A stretch of DNA of 64,000 nt from Providencia hangzhouensis (lineage in GTDB: Bacteria; Pseudomonadota; Gammaproteobacteria; Enterobacterales; Enterobacteriaceae). The notes below the pieces were generated by a model, which made no database searches, was not told where the DNA came from, and saw nothing but the letters and a program-made list of their open reading frames with translations. Both the position numbers and the translations under genes were made by a program. Of this stretch, positions 35,938-46,087 are shown piece by piece; within the stretch, counting starts at the first letter, position 1, and each line of letters opens with the position of its first letter. The stretch spans positions 3,658,001 through 3,722,000 of the forward strand of contig NZ_CP135052.1 of NCBI RefSeq assembly GCF_029193595.2, in the 5' to 3' direction.

Positions 35938-36810
35938 TCATTCATCACTTTGATTATCAAGCATCAACTTATACAACATATTTTTCTTGAGGCCATAAAT
36001 TTCAGCCGTGATTGCAGCCGCTTTTTTAGGGGGTAATTCTTTTTGTAATAAATTTAATGTTCTCACCACTTCAGGGGAAACTGCGGAGTCATCAGCTGGC
36101 TTTTTATACCCTTCGACAATCAACACCATTTCGCCACGGTGACGGTTTTCATCTTCTTTTACCCAAGCGAGTAATTCCCCCACTGGGCGGCCTTCAATGG
36201 ACTCCCACGTTTTCGTAATTTCACGTGCTAAAACAACATGGCGATCCGGTCCCCAGACTTCCACCATATCTGCTAAACTGTCTAACAAACGGTGGGTTGA
36301 TTCATAGAAAATCAGCGTGCGAGTTTCTTGTTCGAGAGATTGTAAAACATCTTTACGCCCTTTTGTTTTAGCGGGTAAAAAACCTTCATAACAAAAACGG
36401 TCTGAGGGTAAACCCGCTGCTGATAACGCGGTAATAGCAGCACAGGCACCCGGTAAAGGTACGACACGAATACCCGCTTCGCGGCAACGATTAACTAGAT
36501 GATAACCTGGATCATTAATTAAAGGTGTACCCGCATCGGAGACTAATGCGATACTATCACCTTGTTGAAGTCGACTAATTAATTGATCTGCCTTTTGCTG
36601 TTCATTATGATCATGCAGAGCAAACAACCGCGCATTTATCGCAAAATTCTGTAATAGAATGCCTGAATGCCGAGTGTCCTCTGCTGCAATAAGGTCAACA
36701 TGTTTAAGAACATCCAACGCGCGTTGCGTTATATCCCCCATATTACCAATTGGGGTAGGGACAATATACAGCGTGGATGCCATAACCACAGCTTGATTAG
36801 GTTGGTTCAT
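35938..36810 (-). CDS. rsmI: 16S rRNA (cytidine1402-2'-O)-methyltransferase RsmI
   Basis: 290 residues. Tetrapyrrole-methylase fold: [87 protein letters not shown]. Methylates C1402 of the 16S rRNA decoding centre. Divergent from lpoA with only 61 bp between the starts, as in E. coli. An alternative start, MASTLYIVP nine codons downstream, is possible. Confidence 0.95.
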   Translation of the reverse strand: MNQPNQAVVMASTLYIVPTPIGNMGDITQRALDVLKHVDLIAAEDTRHSGILLQNFAINARLFALHDHNEQQKADQLISRLQQGDSIALVSDAGTPLINDPGYHLVNRCREAGIRVVPLPGACAAITALSAAGLPSDRFCYEGFLPAKTKGRKDVLQSLEQETRTLIFYESTHRLLDSLADMVEVWGPDRHVVLAREITKTWESIEGRPVGELLAWVKEDENRHRGEMVLIVEGYKKPADDSAVSPEVVRTLNLLQKELPPKKAAAITAEIYGLKKNMLYKLMLDNQSDE

Positions 36811-36871
36811 TGTTTCATCCGAATAGCCGGTTTAAAATTAAGCAATTGAAAAATACACCATTGGATACAGT

Positions 36872-38572
36872 ATGCGTCCTTCAATTTTTTTGCATTTGAA
36901 AAAAGGGTTAATCTGCACAGCAATGCTGTCCACATTTGCACTGTCAGGGTGCCAAATTGTCTCGGAATACTTTCCGTCAACCCAAAAAACGCCTGAGCAA
37001 AGTACATCTGATGATGCTAGCCGTTACCAAGCAATCATTGATGCTGCACAAGGTAAGCCTTCAATGGAGGCGATAAGGGCCTACATTAGCCAAGAACCTT
37101 TATTAAAAACAGCCGCTGAACGCCAAGCTAATATTGATGGGTTATGGCAGATGTTAACACAGTTAACGCCAGAACAAATTCATGGAATTGGGGCAGATGA
37201 AAATATTCTCCAAGGCTGGGTCGATCTTTTAGATATTTATCAAAACAACCGAGACGACACAGATGCTTTACTTGCAGGCTATAACGATTGGAAAATGCGT
37301 TACTCGAATAACCCTGGAGTGATGACAACGCCGACTCTTTTGCAACAAGCCATGATACCTCAAGTGGGCAAAAACCCTAAGATTGCATTGTTTTTACCCA
37401 TGAGCGGGCAAGGACAAGTATTCGGTCAAGCGATTATGCAAGGCTTTATGGATGCACAAAAAGGCCTGCCTCAAGGGCCCGCTACTCAAACAGCCATAAC
37501 ACCGCCACCAAGTAGTGGAAATGATGTGCTTGACCAAATTTATGAACAAGTTGCAGCAACAACAGGTAATGCTCCCACTTCTAGCGATAGCGACGTGGTG
37601 ACATCAACTTTGCGTATTGATGCCGCCCCTGTGAATACCCAAAGCGTCAAAGTGTTTGATACAACAAACAAGCAAATGCCTGAGCTTATTGAACAAGCGA
37701 AAAATGAAGGTTTCAATCTTATTGTTGGGCCATTATTAAAAAGTGACGTTCAAGTTATAACCCAAATGGGAGCGCCTGTTAGTGTGCTCGCCCTCAATGA
37801 GCTTGATGCGAACCAATTACAGCCTCGACCTAATCTTTGCTATTTTTCATTATCGCCAGAAGATGAGGCACAAAATGCTGCCGCTTACATGAAAGCTGAA
37901 GGTAAGCAAATGCCATTGGTACTAGTTCCCGCTAATGCTTTCGGTGATAGGATAGCCAAAGCCTTTGCACAAGGGTGGCAAGAAAAAGGCGGCGGGACCG
38001 TTTTAATGCAAACCTTTGGGTCTGCCCCTTCTTTAAAAGAGTCGATTAATCGCGGCGCAGGTATCCGTATGACAGGAACGCCTGTGAATACCGGAATACA
38101 ATCGATAGACTCACAATATGTCGATTCAGCTGGTGCGATTGACGGCGTTTATATTGTTGCCACCCGTGATGAGCTGACCTTAATCAAGCCAATGATTGAA
38201 ATGGCAATTAGTTCTCGTTCTCGTCCTTCGCTTTATGCAAGCTCTCGCAGTAATCAAGCTGGATCTGGCGCAGACTACCGCTTTGAAATGGATGGCGTTA
38301 AATTTAGCGAAATCCCTTTACTCGCAGGTGCAAACAATAACTTACGTAAACAAGCCCAACAAAAGCTGAACAATGATTACTCTTTATTCCGCTTATATGC
38401 CATGGGTATTGACGCATGGTCTTTAGCCAACAATTACGACAAGCTACAGCAATCTGGACAATTTCGTATCAATGGTGCATCAGGAACCTTGAGTACTACA
38501 CCAAACTGTGTAGTGTTCCGAGAATTACCTTGGTTGCAATTTAAACAAGGCAAAGTGGTTTCCTCACAATAA
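36872..38572 (+). CDS. lpoA: LpoA, outer-membrane lipoprotein activator of PBP1A
   Basis: 566 residues. Lipoprotein signal with lipobox LSGC (Cys27). A short N-terminal TPR-like part up to about 165, a Ser/Thr-rich linker, then the periplasmic-binding-protein-like C domain (KNPKIALFLPMSGQGQVFGQ; FNLIVGPLLKSDVQVI; SLSPEDEAQNAAAYMKAEG). It reaches through peptidoglycan to stimulate MrcA. E. coli LpoA has about 678 residues; the N-terminal region here is shorter, nearer to the length in Haemophilus. Starts the lpoA-yraN-diaA-dolP run. Confidence 0.94.
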   Translation: MRPSIFLHLKKGLICTAMLSTFALSGCQIVSEYFPSTQKTPEQSTSDDASRYQAIIDAAQGKPSMEAIRAYISQEPLLKTAAERQANIDGLWQMLTQLTPEQIHGIGADENILQGWVDLLDIYQNNRDDTDALLAGYNDWKMRYSNNPGVMTTPTLLQQAMIPQVGKNPKIALFLPMSGQGQVFGQAIMQGFMDAQKGLPQGPATQTAITPPPSSGNDVLDQIYEQVAATTGNAPTSSDSDVVTSTLRIDAAPVNTQSVKVFDTTNKQMPELIEQAKNEGFNLIVGPLLKSDVQVITQMGAPVSVLALNELDANQLQPRPNLCYFSLSPEDEAQNAAAYMKAEGKQMPLVLVPANAFGDRIAKAFAQGWQEKGGGTVLMQTFGSAPSLKESINRGAGIRMTGTPVNTGIQSIDSQYVDSAGAIDGVYIVATRDELTLIKPMIEMAISSRSRPSLYASSRSNQAGSGADYRFEMDGVKFSEIPLLAGANNNLRKQAQQKLNNDYSLFRLYAMGIDAWSLANNYDKLQQSGQFRINGASGTLSTTPNCVVFRELPWLQFKQGKVVSSQ

Positions 38573-38611
38573 CATCACTGAATACTTCATTTTTTTTCAG
38601 ACAAGGACGTC

Positions 38612-38992
38612 ATGAAAATTATGCCAAAAGCCATACAATGGTTAACAGGCCGGTACTATGAAAATCAAGTGCTCGCATTCCTGAAACAGCAGGGATTAAC
38701 ATTTGTTGAACGTAATGCAAGGAACCGAGGCGGAGAAATCGACCTCATCATGCGAGATAATACAGGTTGGGTATTTGTTGAAGTTCGGTTTCGCAAGAAT
38801 TGTGATTACGGAGATGCACTTTTATCAGTAAACTGGCACAAACGTCGAAAACTATTAGCTGCTGCCAAATATTGGCTCTCACAAAGGCAAGAAAGTTTTG
38901 AAACCAGTGCATGCCGTTTTGATATCTGCGCCATCACGGGAAACCAATTTGCCTGGATACAAAATGCATTCAACGAAAATGATATTTATTAA
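38612..38992 (+). CDS. yraN: YraN/UPF0102 nuclease-fold protein
   Basis: 126 residues with a PD-(D/E)XK-like core: NRGGEIDLIMRDNTGWVFVE VRFRK, the expected E-I-D ... VEV arrangement. AAGGAC precedes the ATG at 38612; an internal ATG three codons later is also possible. Lies between lpoA and diaA. Function in the cell not established; Holliday-junction-resolvase-like by fold. Confidence 0.92.
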   Translation: MKIMPKAIQWLTGRYYENQVLAFLKQQGLTFVERNARNRGGEIDLIMRDNTGWVFVEVRFRKNCDYGDALLSVNWHKRRKLLAAAKYWLSQRQESFETSACRFDICAITGNQFAWIQNAFNENDIY

Positions 38993-39108
38993 CAAATGAT
39001 ATAATCAGTTTTATACGCTGATCATGCAGTCAACAAAGCTATAATTCAAATATAATGGCAATATACAAAAATAATTTGAATTATATCGAGGCGACAAAGG
39101 AAAAACTC

Positions 39109-39699
39109 GTGCTAGACCGAATAAAAGTTTGCTTCACTGAAAGTATACAAACTCAAATAGCAGCTGCTGAAGCGCTGCCTGATGCCATTTCAAGAGCCGC
39201 GATGATGATGGTTCAATCTCTACTCAATGGCAACAAAATTTTATGTTGTGGTAATGGTGCTTCTGCCGCTACTGCACAACGTTTTGCTGCAAGTATGATC
39301 CATCGCTTTGAAACCGAACGCCCTAGCTTACCCGCTTTAGCACTTAATACAGATAATGCAGTGTTAACTGCGATTTCGGGTAGTAAGCAGCCTTCTGAAA
39401 TTTATGCGAAACAAGTTAGAGCATTAGGGCAACATGGTGATGTTTTGATGGCAATTTCAACCCATGGTAATAGTAGCGATATCATTAAGGCGGTTGAAGC
39501 AGCCGTGACTAGAGACATGACAATTGTCGCCCTAACAGGTTATGACGGAGGGGAACTCGCAGGTTTACTTGGCCCCCAAGATGTTGAAATTCGTATTCCA
39601 TCCCAACGAAGTGTTCGAATTCAAGAAGTCCACCTTCTTACTGTAAATTGTCTATGTGACCTCATAGATAATACTCTTTTCCCACATCAGGACGATTAA
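39109..39699 (+). CDS. diaA: DiaA, DnaA initiator-associating protein
   Basis: 196 residues, same length as E. coli DiaA. Starts at GTG 39109 with AAAGGA upstream; the family begins [18 protein letters not shown] and the frame extending to 39055 adds unrelated residues. SIS fold: [40 protein letters not shown]. Tetramer that helps DnaA assemble at oriC. Ten bases before dolP. Confidence 0.95.
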   Translation: MLDRIKVCFTESIQTQIAAAEALPDAISRAAMMMVQSLLNGNKILCCGNGASAATAQRFAASMIHRFETERPSLPALALNTDNAVLTAISGSKQPSEIYAKQVRALGQHGDVLMAISTHGNSSDIIKAVEAAVTRDMTIVALTGYDGGELAGLLGPQDVEIRIPSQRSVRIQEVHLLTVNCLCDLIDNTLFPHQDD

Positions 39700-39708
39700 G
39701 GAGATAAA

Positions 39709-40284
39709 ATGCGATTAATTCCGGTTTTTGCCATAGTCATTAGTACTATTCTATTACAAGGTTGTATTGGTGCTGCTGTAGTCGGTTCCGCTGCTGTTGC
39801 AACAAAAAGCGCAACTGACCCTCGTACAGTTGGTCAACAAGTTGACGATGGCACCTTAGAAGCTCGAGTTAGTGGGCAACTGAACAAAGATAAAGAAATT
39901 ACGGGCAAGGCTCGTATCATTGCAACCGCTTATAAAGGAAATGTTCTGCTAACAGGCCAAAGCCCTGATATGGCTTGGGCTGAACGAGCAAAACAAATAG
40001 CCTCTAACGTTGATGGCACCATCGCAGTTTATAATGAAGTCCGTAGTGGTGAGCCTGTTGATTTAGGTACAGCCTCAAAAGATACTTGGTTAACAACCAA
40101 AGTTAAATCTAAAATCCTCGCGAGTGATAGCGTTAAATCTGGTAGTGTGAAAGTCATTACTGAAAACGGTGAGGTTTTCTTGCTAGGTGTATTAACAAGG
40201 CAAGAAGGAGATGCAGCGGCGAAAATCGCTAGTGAAACAGATGGTGTTCGTCGAGTAACGACTGCTTTCACTTATCTTAATTAA
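39709..40284 (+). CDS. dolP: DolP (YraP), outer-membrane BON-domain lipoprotein
   Basis: 191 residues. Lipoprotein signal with LQGC lipobox (Cys19), then two BON domains (DDGTLEARVSGQLNKDKEIT...; KDTWLTTKVKSKILASDSVK...). Binds anionic phospholipid at division sites and supports outer-membrane integrity and BAM quality control. AAGGAG upstream; terminator follows. Confidence 0.95.
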   Translation: MRLIPVFAIVISTILLQGCIGAAVVGSAAVATKSATDPRTVGQQVDDGTLEARVSGQLNKDKEITGKARIIATAYKGNVLLTGQSPDMAWAERAKQIASNVDGTIAVYNEVRSGEPVDLGTASKDTWLTTKVKSKILASDSVKSGSVKVITENGEVFLLGVLTRQEGDAAAKIASETDGVRRVTTAFTYLN

Positions 40285-40314
40285 TCATAAACAATAATAT
40301 ATTGTTATAAAAAC

Positions 40315-40347
40315 AAAAGCCGTGGGTTAAAAACCATGGCTTTTTTC
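40315..40347 (+). terminator. Terminator after dolP
   Basis: AAAGCCGTGG / CCATGGCTTT hairpin (one G-T pair) with a short A-rich loop, then TTTTTT. It directly abuts the convergent mtgA stop. Confidence 0.85.
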
Positions 40348-41070
40348 TTATTCGTTCATCAACTGGTTTATTTTCAGATAATTCTTACCTCCCAATAAGT
40401 GCATTTGGTTCAAGATCCAAGCTTGCCTTTTGAGCACATAAGAAGATGGGTTTTTTACACTATATCTATGAGGATTAGGCAAAACCGCAGCTAATAGTGC
40501 AGCCTCACTCATTGAAAGCTTGCTAGCAGGCTTATTAAAGAATTTATTTGCAGCCTCTTCGACCCCAAAAACACCATCACCAAACTCTACTATATTAAGA
40601 TAAACGGTCAGTATTCTTTTCTTTGACCATAAAAGCTCCATAACAGGAGTCATTACTGTCTCTAAGCCTTTTCTTAACCAACTTCTTCCATCCCATAACC
40701 ACACATTTTTTACTGTCTGCTGTGAGATAGTTGAAGCCCCTCTAATTGTTTGTTTATTACTCAAATTATGTTTGTAAGCTCGCTCAATTGCATCAAGGTC
40801 GAACCCCCAATGATGAGGAAAATTTTGATCTTCCGCTGCAATTACTGCTAAATAGATATACGGAGAAATGTGATTTTCATCTACCCATTCAGAATGAGAC
40901 ACATAAGAAAAATTTAAGTTTATCCATGCACTAACTTGCCGTTCAATCATCACTGCAGAAAAAGGCACTGGTATGTATTTAAATAAAATGACTGAACAAA
41001 TCCACACCACAAGTAATGAAAATGTGATCTTCTTTAACCAGTGCCATAATCTAGAAACAATAGTTCGCAT
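40348..41070 (-). CDS. mtgA: Monofunctional peptidoglycan glycosyltransferase MtgA
   Basis: 240 residues: one N-terminal membrane segment ([16 protein letters not shown]) and a GT51 domain with [20 protein letters not shown] (catalytic Glu), [17 protein letters not shown] and [20 protein letters not shown]. Polymerises lipid II at the inner membrane; no transpeptidase domain. Downstream of elbB with an 8-bp gap, as in E. coli. Confidence 0.95.
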   Translation of the reverse strand: MRTIVSRLWHWLKKITFSLLVVWICSVILFKYIPVPFSAVMIERQVSAWINLNFSYVSHSEWVDENHISPYIYLAVIAAEDQNFPHHWGFDLDAIERAYKHNLSNKQTIRGASTISQQTVKNVWLWDGRSWLRKGLETVMTPVMELLWSKKRILTVYLNIVEFGDGVFGVEEAANKFFNKPASKLSMSEAALLAAVLPNPHRYSVKNPSSYVLKRQAWILNQMHLLGGKNYLKINQLMNE

Positions 41071-41078
41071 TCAAATAA

Positions 41079-41729
41079 TCACGCCATTTCCAATACTTTC
41101 TTAACAAGCTTATTAATACCCGTATTTGCTTCAGAAATTGATTGAGCTAGCATATAAGCAGGTGTTGTAACAACTCGGTTAACTTCATCAATTACAATAT
41201 CATCAACAGCACATTTAATATGTTTCCCCCCCATAATTTCTATTTGAGCAATCGTTTCACTATCATCTCCAATAGTTAGTTCTACTGATGTATTTAACAT
41301 TTTAGGAAGCATCACTGGAGCAATACACATCAGCCCTAGCGGCTTTTTCTGTTGGTGCATTTGGCGTACTAAACTTAATAGTTCTTTATTAATTTCACAC
41401 TCGCTTCCTTTAACTGCGAAATCACATAAATTTTTTGCCGCCCCAAAACCACCAGGAATAATGAGGGCATCTAGCTTTGAAGCATCAGCTGACGATAAAG
41501 GTGATATTTTCCCACGTGTAATACGTGAAGATTCTTCCATTTGGTTACGTTTTTCTGTTTTTAATTCGCCATTTATATGATTTATAACAGTAGGTTGTAA
41601 CTCATCAGGCGCAAAAAAATGAACCTCAGCATTATATTGACTCAAAGCTAGCATAGTTAGCACTGACTCATGAATCTCGCTTCCGTCAAAAACACCGCAG
41701 CCACTTAAAATAACCGCAATTGATTTCAT
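41079..41729 (-). CDS. elbB: ElbB (glyoxalase-III-like DJ-1/PfpI family)
   Basis: 216 residues. Begins MKSIAVILSGCGVFDGSEIH, has LDALIIPGGFGAAKNLCDFA and the nucleophile-elbow Cys in LGLMCIAPVML. A GGAGGAAGAT site precedes the ATG at 41729, favouring it over one four codons upstream. E. coli ElbB/GlxIII-like protein shows glyoxalase activity and was linked to isoprenoid pathways. Lies between mtgA and the arcZ promoter. Confidence 0.92.
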   Translation of the reverse strand: MKSIAVILSGCGVFDGSEIHESVLTMLALSQYNAEVHFFAPDELQPTVINHINGELKTEKRNQMEESSRITRGKISPLSSADASKLDALIIPGGFGAAKNLCDFAVKGSECEINKELLSLVRQMHQQKKPLGLMCIAPVMLPKMLNTSVELTIGDDSETIAQIEIMGGKHIKCAVDDIVIDEVNRVVTTPAYMLAQSISEANTGINKLVKKVLEMA

Positions 41730-41848
41730 ATCTTCCTCCATTTGTAGTAAATTATCTCTCAGGCGCTAAGGTGCATAAACATCAATCTTCATCACAGATT
41801 TTAATGAATCTTGTAACAGATTCGCTAAATTTTGGTATCTTGATGTTG

Positions 41849-41971
41849 CCCTTTACAGTGATATACCTAATTTTATGATTTGCAAAAAACAAAAAGCACA
41901 TGCAAATCAACGATTTCCCTGGTGTTGGCGCAGTATTCGCGCACCCCAACTTCGGTTGGGGTTATTTTTTT
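41849..41971 (+). ncRNA. arcZ: ArcZ small RNA
   Basis: The 3' part carries the invariant core GATTTCCCTGGTGTTGGCGC then AGTATTCGCGCACCCC, identical to E. coli ArcZ, and ends in an ACCCCAAC-TTCG-GTTGGGGT terminator plus T7. It sits between elbB and arcB as in E. coli. A TTGTAA...TATCTT promoter at 41811-41841 suggests a start near 41849, giving about 123 nt. Hfq-dependent; activates rpoS and represses motility and arcB-related targets. Its terminator lies within the 3' end of arcB. Confidence 0.93.
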
Positions 41972-44307
41972 GTACGCTCATCAACCCAGTTTCTCAAAGT
42001 TTCTATATCTGCTTTCCAATCCTGTTTTAATTCATCGACCCATTCTTGCACATTGTCCCACCATGCAGGTAAATCAGGAGATTGAATCTGTTGTGCAATT
42101 TTCTGTAAGTTCTTTAAGCCAACAGAACCTGCTGCGCCTTTTATTTTATGAGCTTCCTCAACAATCCCTTTTTGGTCTTTAGCCACCATATTTGAATCAA
42201 GAATAGCTAAGTAACCCGGCAGCATTTTTTCAAAGACATCTAGACCATCATAAATAAGCTTAGGGCCAACTAACTCAATATACTGTTCTAGCATATCGCA
42301 ATCGAGCCTAGATTCATCAACACTCGAAGTCTCATGCTCACCCGATATTTTTTCAGGTTGAGTAGATTGCTCCCCCCAAAATTGCTCAATAATTTGGGTC
42401 AATGCTGGAACTGATAATGGTTTACTCAATACCCCATCCATACCTGCATCAAAGTATTCTTTTTTATCTTTAAGAACATTTGCCGTTAAAGCAATCAATG
42501 GGGGTAAGTCTTGCTTATCGTACTGCTGTTTGAGTTGCCGAGAGATATCTAGGCCTGTCATATCAGGTAATTGGATATCCAATAAAACTAAATCATATTC
42601 TCCAGGGGCAAACATCTCGAGAGCATCTTTCCCATTCATTGCCACATCAACCGTATTTCCTAAATTTTCTAATACAGAACAAGCAACAACAACATTCAGT
42701 TCAATATCTTCTACGAGTAAAATATGTAATGCAGGCAATGGGTAATCGTCTTCACTATCTTGCTGTTCAATAACATGACTTTCAACAACAGGCGCTGTGA
42801 TAGATAAAGTAAAGGTGGAACCTTGGCCTATTTCACTTTCAACTTGTATATCGCCTCCCATATTTTGTGCTAAGCGACGAGATACAGAAAGCCCAATACC
42901 CGTTCCAGTTGCAGGTTTACCTCCAGCAGAATCTGTTACTTGGTAATACATTGCAAAGATTTTATCTAATTCACCCTTAGGTATACCTATGCCACTATCC
43001 TGAACCCTGAAAAACAATTTATTTTCAGCTTCTTGCCAAATACTAAGCTTCACTTCACCTTTTTGCGTGAACTTAACTGCGTTACCAATTAAATTCCACA
43101 ATATTTGCCGCAAACGGGTCCCATCAGTTAACACCGTTTTCGGTAATGCAGGGGCAACATCCATGACAAATTTAAGCCCTTTTGGCTGTACCAATAATCC
43201 ACTTAAATTCTCTAAATCATTCACAAATTCAGATAATGTGATGGGCTGGTTATCTAACTGAACTTTACGGCGTTCAATTTTATCCATCTCAATAATATCA
43301 TTGAATATATTACCTAACGTAACGGCACTTACATGAATAGTTTTTAAATAGCTAGATTGTTCCGAAGTTAAATCTGTATCTAATAAAATTCGGCTCAAAC
43401 CAACAATGCCGTTAAGGGGGGTACGAAGCTCGTGGCTGATTGTAGAAATAAAGGTGGTTTTCTCCCTACTCGCGCTCTCTAACGCCTCCTGATAGCGTTT
43501 ACGCTCCGTTATATCGCGCCCAAAGCCCATCAGACCATGGCGTTTACCAACGCGATCATAAAAAGGCACTTTACGAAGTTCAAAACAGGCTTTACGACCA
43601 TCTGGATATACCAACCATTGTTCATAAGTGAGAGAAACATTATGACGAAATACTTTTTCATCGGTTTCCATAACCTTAGAGGCAATTTCAACATCATAAA
43701 TATCTAATGGAGTTAACCCAACTAAGTGTTTTTCACTTTTTCCAGTCAATAGTTCCATTGCCCGGTTACACCCCGAAAACTCATTATTTTCGTTGCGGTA
43801 ATAAACTAAATCAGGTGAGGCATCGAGGAATGAACGAAGTAAAACAGATTGCTGCTCAAGTTCAATTTGCGTCTGCTCACGGTACTTCATTTCTTGTTTT
43901 AATTGTTCCAGAAGTTCTAAATGAGCACGCTCTGCTTTTTCTCGCTCTAGAATTTCAAGGTTAAGCTGTTCAATATTTCCCTGTAACTGAGTGTTTAAAT
44001 CAGCATCACGTTTTCGCATAACTTCAAGTTTATCAACCATTCGCGATAAACGCTGCCGAGACTCTTCAAGCTGCTCAACCACCACCGACAAAAAGTAAAC
44101 AGCTAATGGGGTAATAATTAACCCAAAGAAAATTGACCCCACCATATCGAGGCTATCAACATGCCCTCTTAAAACAATTGTCACTGCCATTTGCATTATC
44201 ATGGCGAGAACAACAAGTGCAGATGCGAGTAACAGAGAAAATCGCACCAGCCCGAGCTTCATCATTAAATCGACATAGTATTGCGCAAGGCCGCGAAGTA
44301 CTTTCAT
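41962..44307 (-). CDS. arcB: ArcB, anaerobic-respiration hybrid sensor kinase
   Basis: 781 residues. Two membrane segments in the first 80, a coiled coil with leucine-zipper character, a PAS domain (LRSFLDASPDLVYYRNENNE), transmitter with H-box STISHELRTPLNG (about 290), ATP lid GTGIGLSVSRRLAQNMGG, receiver DLVLLDIQLPDMTG (about 575) and Hpt EAHKIKGAAGSVG (about 715). Senses quinone redox state and phosphorylates ArcA. ATG at 44307 follows AGGGGTGG. Its 3' end overlaps the convergent ArcZ sRNA by about 10 bp. Confidence 0.96.
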   Translation of the reverse strand: MKVLRGLAQYYVDLMMKLGLVRFSLLLASALVVLAMIMQMAVTIVLRGHVDSLDMVGSIFFGLIITPLAVYFLSVVVEQLEESRQRLSRMVDKLEVMRKRDADLNTQLQGNIEQLNLEILEREKAERAHLELLEQLKQEMKYREQTQIELEQQSVLLRSFLDASPDLVYYRNENNEFSGCNRAMELLTGKSEKHLVGLTPLDIYDVEIASKVMETDEKVFRHNVSLTYEQWLVYPDGRKACFELRKVPFYDRVGKRHGLMGFGRDITERKRYQEALESASREKTTFISTISHELRTPLNGIVGLSRILLDTDLTSEQSSYLKTIHVSAVTLGNIFNDIIEMDKIERRKVQLDNQPITLSEFVNDLENLSGLLVQPKGLKFVMDVAPALPKTVLTDGTRLRQILWNLIGNAVKFTQKGEVKLSIWQEAENKLFFRVQDSGIGIPKGELDKIFAMYYQVTDSAGGKPATGTGIGLSVSRRLAQNMGGDIQVESEIGQGSTFTLSITAPVVESHVIEQQDSEDDYPLPALHILLVEDIELNVVVACSVLENLGNTVDVAMNGKDALEMFAPGEYDLVLLDIQLPDMTGLDISRQLKQQYDKQDLPPLIALTANVLKDKKEYFDAGMDGVLSKPLSVPALTQIIEQFWGEQSTQPEKISGEHETSSVDESRLDCDMLEQYIELVGPKLIYDGLDVFEKMLPGYLAILDSNMVAKDQKGIVEEAHKIKGAAGSVGLKNLQKIAQQIQSPDLPAWWDNVQEWVDELKQDWKADIETLRNWVDERTKK

Positions 44308-44607
44308 AACCACCCCTTAGTTAAATTCTCTTTGAATCATATATCAAACAAGGCAGTTTCGGATGATTATTCACTCGAAATGTCGATCCTGCTCATTCAA
44401 TAGCCATTTTTTACTATTAATGATAAAAAACAATCAGGTATTTTCTTTGTGTTAGATAAAGTAAAAATTTATTTTGGGTGTTTTTTAATCAAAATCACAT
44501 AAAAATCAAAACAATAACGCTACTGTTTCTTGTGGAAGGCCGCTAAAATCAAAGTAAAAGCCCAAGCTATCTCAAGTAAAATCAGACAAAATTCAGTAAG
44601 GAATGCC

Positions 44608-46014
44608 ATGAATTCAAATATTTTCGGCCCCCAACGTTGCGAGCCCCCCAAAAAAGCGCTGGAAATCCGTAAAATAGAGTTTACTGAAGTCTATGAATCC
44701 AATAATACCGTCGATGCACAACAGCAAGCCAACCGTTGTCTCTCTTGCGGTAGCCCTTTTTGTGAATGGAAGTGCCCACTACATAACCCAATATCGAAGT
44801 GGCTCAAGCTTGCTGCTGAAGATAAAATTATCGAAGCTGCTGAATTATCTCACCATACCAATAGTTTACCTGAAATCTGTGGGCGCGTTTGCCCACAAGA
44901 AAAACTCTGCGAATTAGCATGTGTACTTCATGATACAACAGGTTCTGTGACTATTGGTCATATTGAGCGGTATATTAATGATACTGCTTTTGCGATGGGA
45001 TGGCGGCCAAACCTTTCCCATATTAGCTCTGTAAACAAACGTGTCGCCATTATTGGTGCAGGCCCTGCGGGTCTTTCTTGCGCAGATGTGCTTATTCGAA
45101 ATGGTGTAAATGTCGTCGTTTTTGATAAACACCCTGAAATAGGGGGCCTACTAACCTTTGGTATTCCGTCATTTAAGCTAGAAAAGAAGCTAATGGTCCA
45201 AAGACGGGAAATATTTACAGAAATGGGTATTCAGTTTCAATTGAATACTGAAGTAGGGACAGATGTCTCTCTAAACGAGCTTCTTTCCAATTATGACGCT
45301 ATTTTTATTGGTACTGGTACTTACCAAGCAATTCGAGGTAACTTACCTAAAAAAGCGATTCAGGGCGTTTTTGAAGCACTTCCCTATCTAATCGCAAATA
45401 CACGCCATTTAATGCAACTTTCCAACCCTAATGGCGAACCCTATATTAATTTACACGCAAAAAGAGTCATCGTATTAGGTGGTGGAGATACTGCAATGGA
45501 TTGCGTACGTACCGCTATTCGTCAAGGAGCGAAGCAGGTTAGCTGTTTCTATCGTAGAGATGAACAAAGTATGCCAGCCTCACGAAAAGAAGTCGCTAAT
45601 GCATTAGATGAAGGAGCCCAGTTCCATTTTAATATGCAAGTCACTGAATTTGTGATTAATGAACAGCAACAACTTATGGGAGTTTATGCCGCTCGTACGC
45701 AAAATGGGGAATTAGAAAATGGCCGTTATCAAGTAGAACTAATTAAAGATTCAACTTTTTTTATCGAAGCCGATGCCATAATTGTGGCTTATGGATTTAT
45801 TCCTCATAACCAAATTTGGTTAGATAAACCGTTAATCCAGCGCGATAAATATGGTCATATTATAGCAAACCGTAACAGTCCCTTTCCTTATCAAACCTCC
45901 CATGAAAAAGTGTTTGCCGGCGGGGATACAATAAGAGGCTCAGATCTTGTTGTGACTGCTATTGCTGATGGGCGCAATGCTGCTGAAGGGATTTTATTAT
46001 TTTTAGGGGTTTAA
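44608..46014 (+). CDS. gltD: Glutamate synthase small-subunit-like FAD oxidoreductase (GltD), no gltB adjacent
   Basis: 468 residues. Two N-terminal 4Fe-4S cysteine groups (CLSCGSPFCEWKCPLH; CGRVCPQEKLCELAC), FAD site [25 protein letters not shown] site VIVLGGGDTAMDCVRTAIRQ, and the AGGDTIRGSDLVVTAIADGR end. ATG at 44608 with AAGGA upstream matches the E. coli GltD start. In E. coli gltB sits just upstream; here only 300 bp separate it from arcB, so gltB and yhcC are absent. It may serve another partner (AegA/PreT-like). A terminator follows. Confidence 0.88.
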   Translation: MNSNIFGPQRCEPPKKALEIRKIEFTEVYESNNTVDAQQQANRCLSCGSPFCEWKCPLHNPISKWLKLAAEDKIIEAAELSHHTNSLPEICGRVCPQEKLCELACVLHDTTGSVTIGHIERYINDTAFAMGWRPNLSHISSVNKRVAIIGAGPAGLSCADVLIRNGVNVVVFDKHPEIGGLLTFGIPSFKLEKKLMVQRREIFTEMGIQFQLNTEVGTDVSLNELLSNYDAIFIGTGTYQAIRGNLPKKAIQGVFEALPYLIANTRHLMQLSNPNGEPYINLHAKRVIVLGGGDTAMDCVRTAIRQGAKQVSCFYRRDEQSMPASRKEVANALDEGAQFHFNMQVTEFVINEQQQLMGVYAARTQNGELENGRYQVELIKDSTFFIEADAIIVAYGFIPHNQIWLDKPLIQRDKYGHIIANRNSPFPYQTSHEKVFAGGDTIRGSDLVVTAIADGRNAAEGILLFLGV

Positions 46015-46032
46015 TGATTCATTTATATAAAA

Positions 46033-46060
46033 AACAGAGGGTTTATTCCCCTCTGTTCAT
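46033..46060. terminator. Terminator between gltD and sspB
   Basis: AACAGAGGG / CCCTCTGTT stem with a short T-rich loop; convergent genes on both sides. Confidence 0.75.
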
Positions 46061-46087
46061 TCATTAACTGCTAACCCGGCTAATGGA

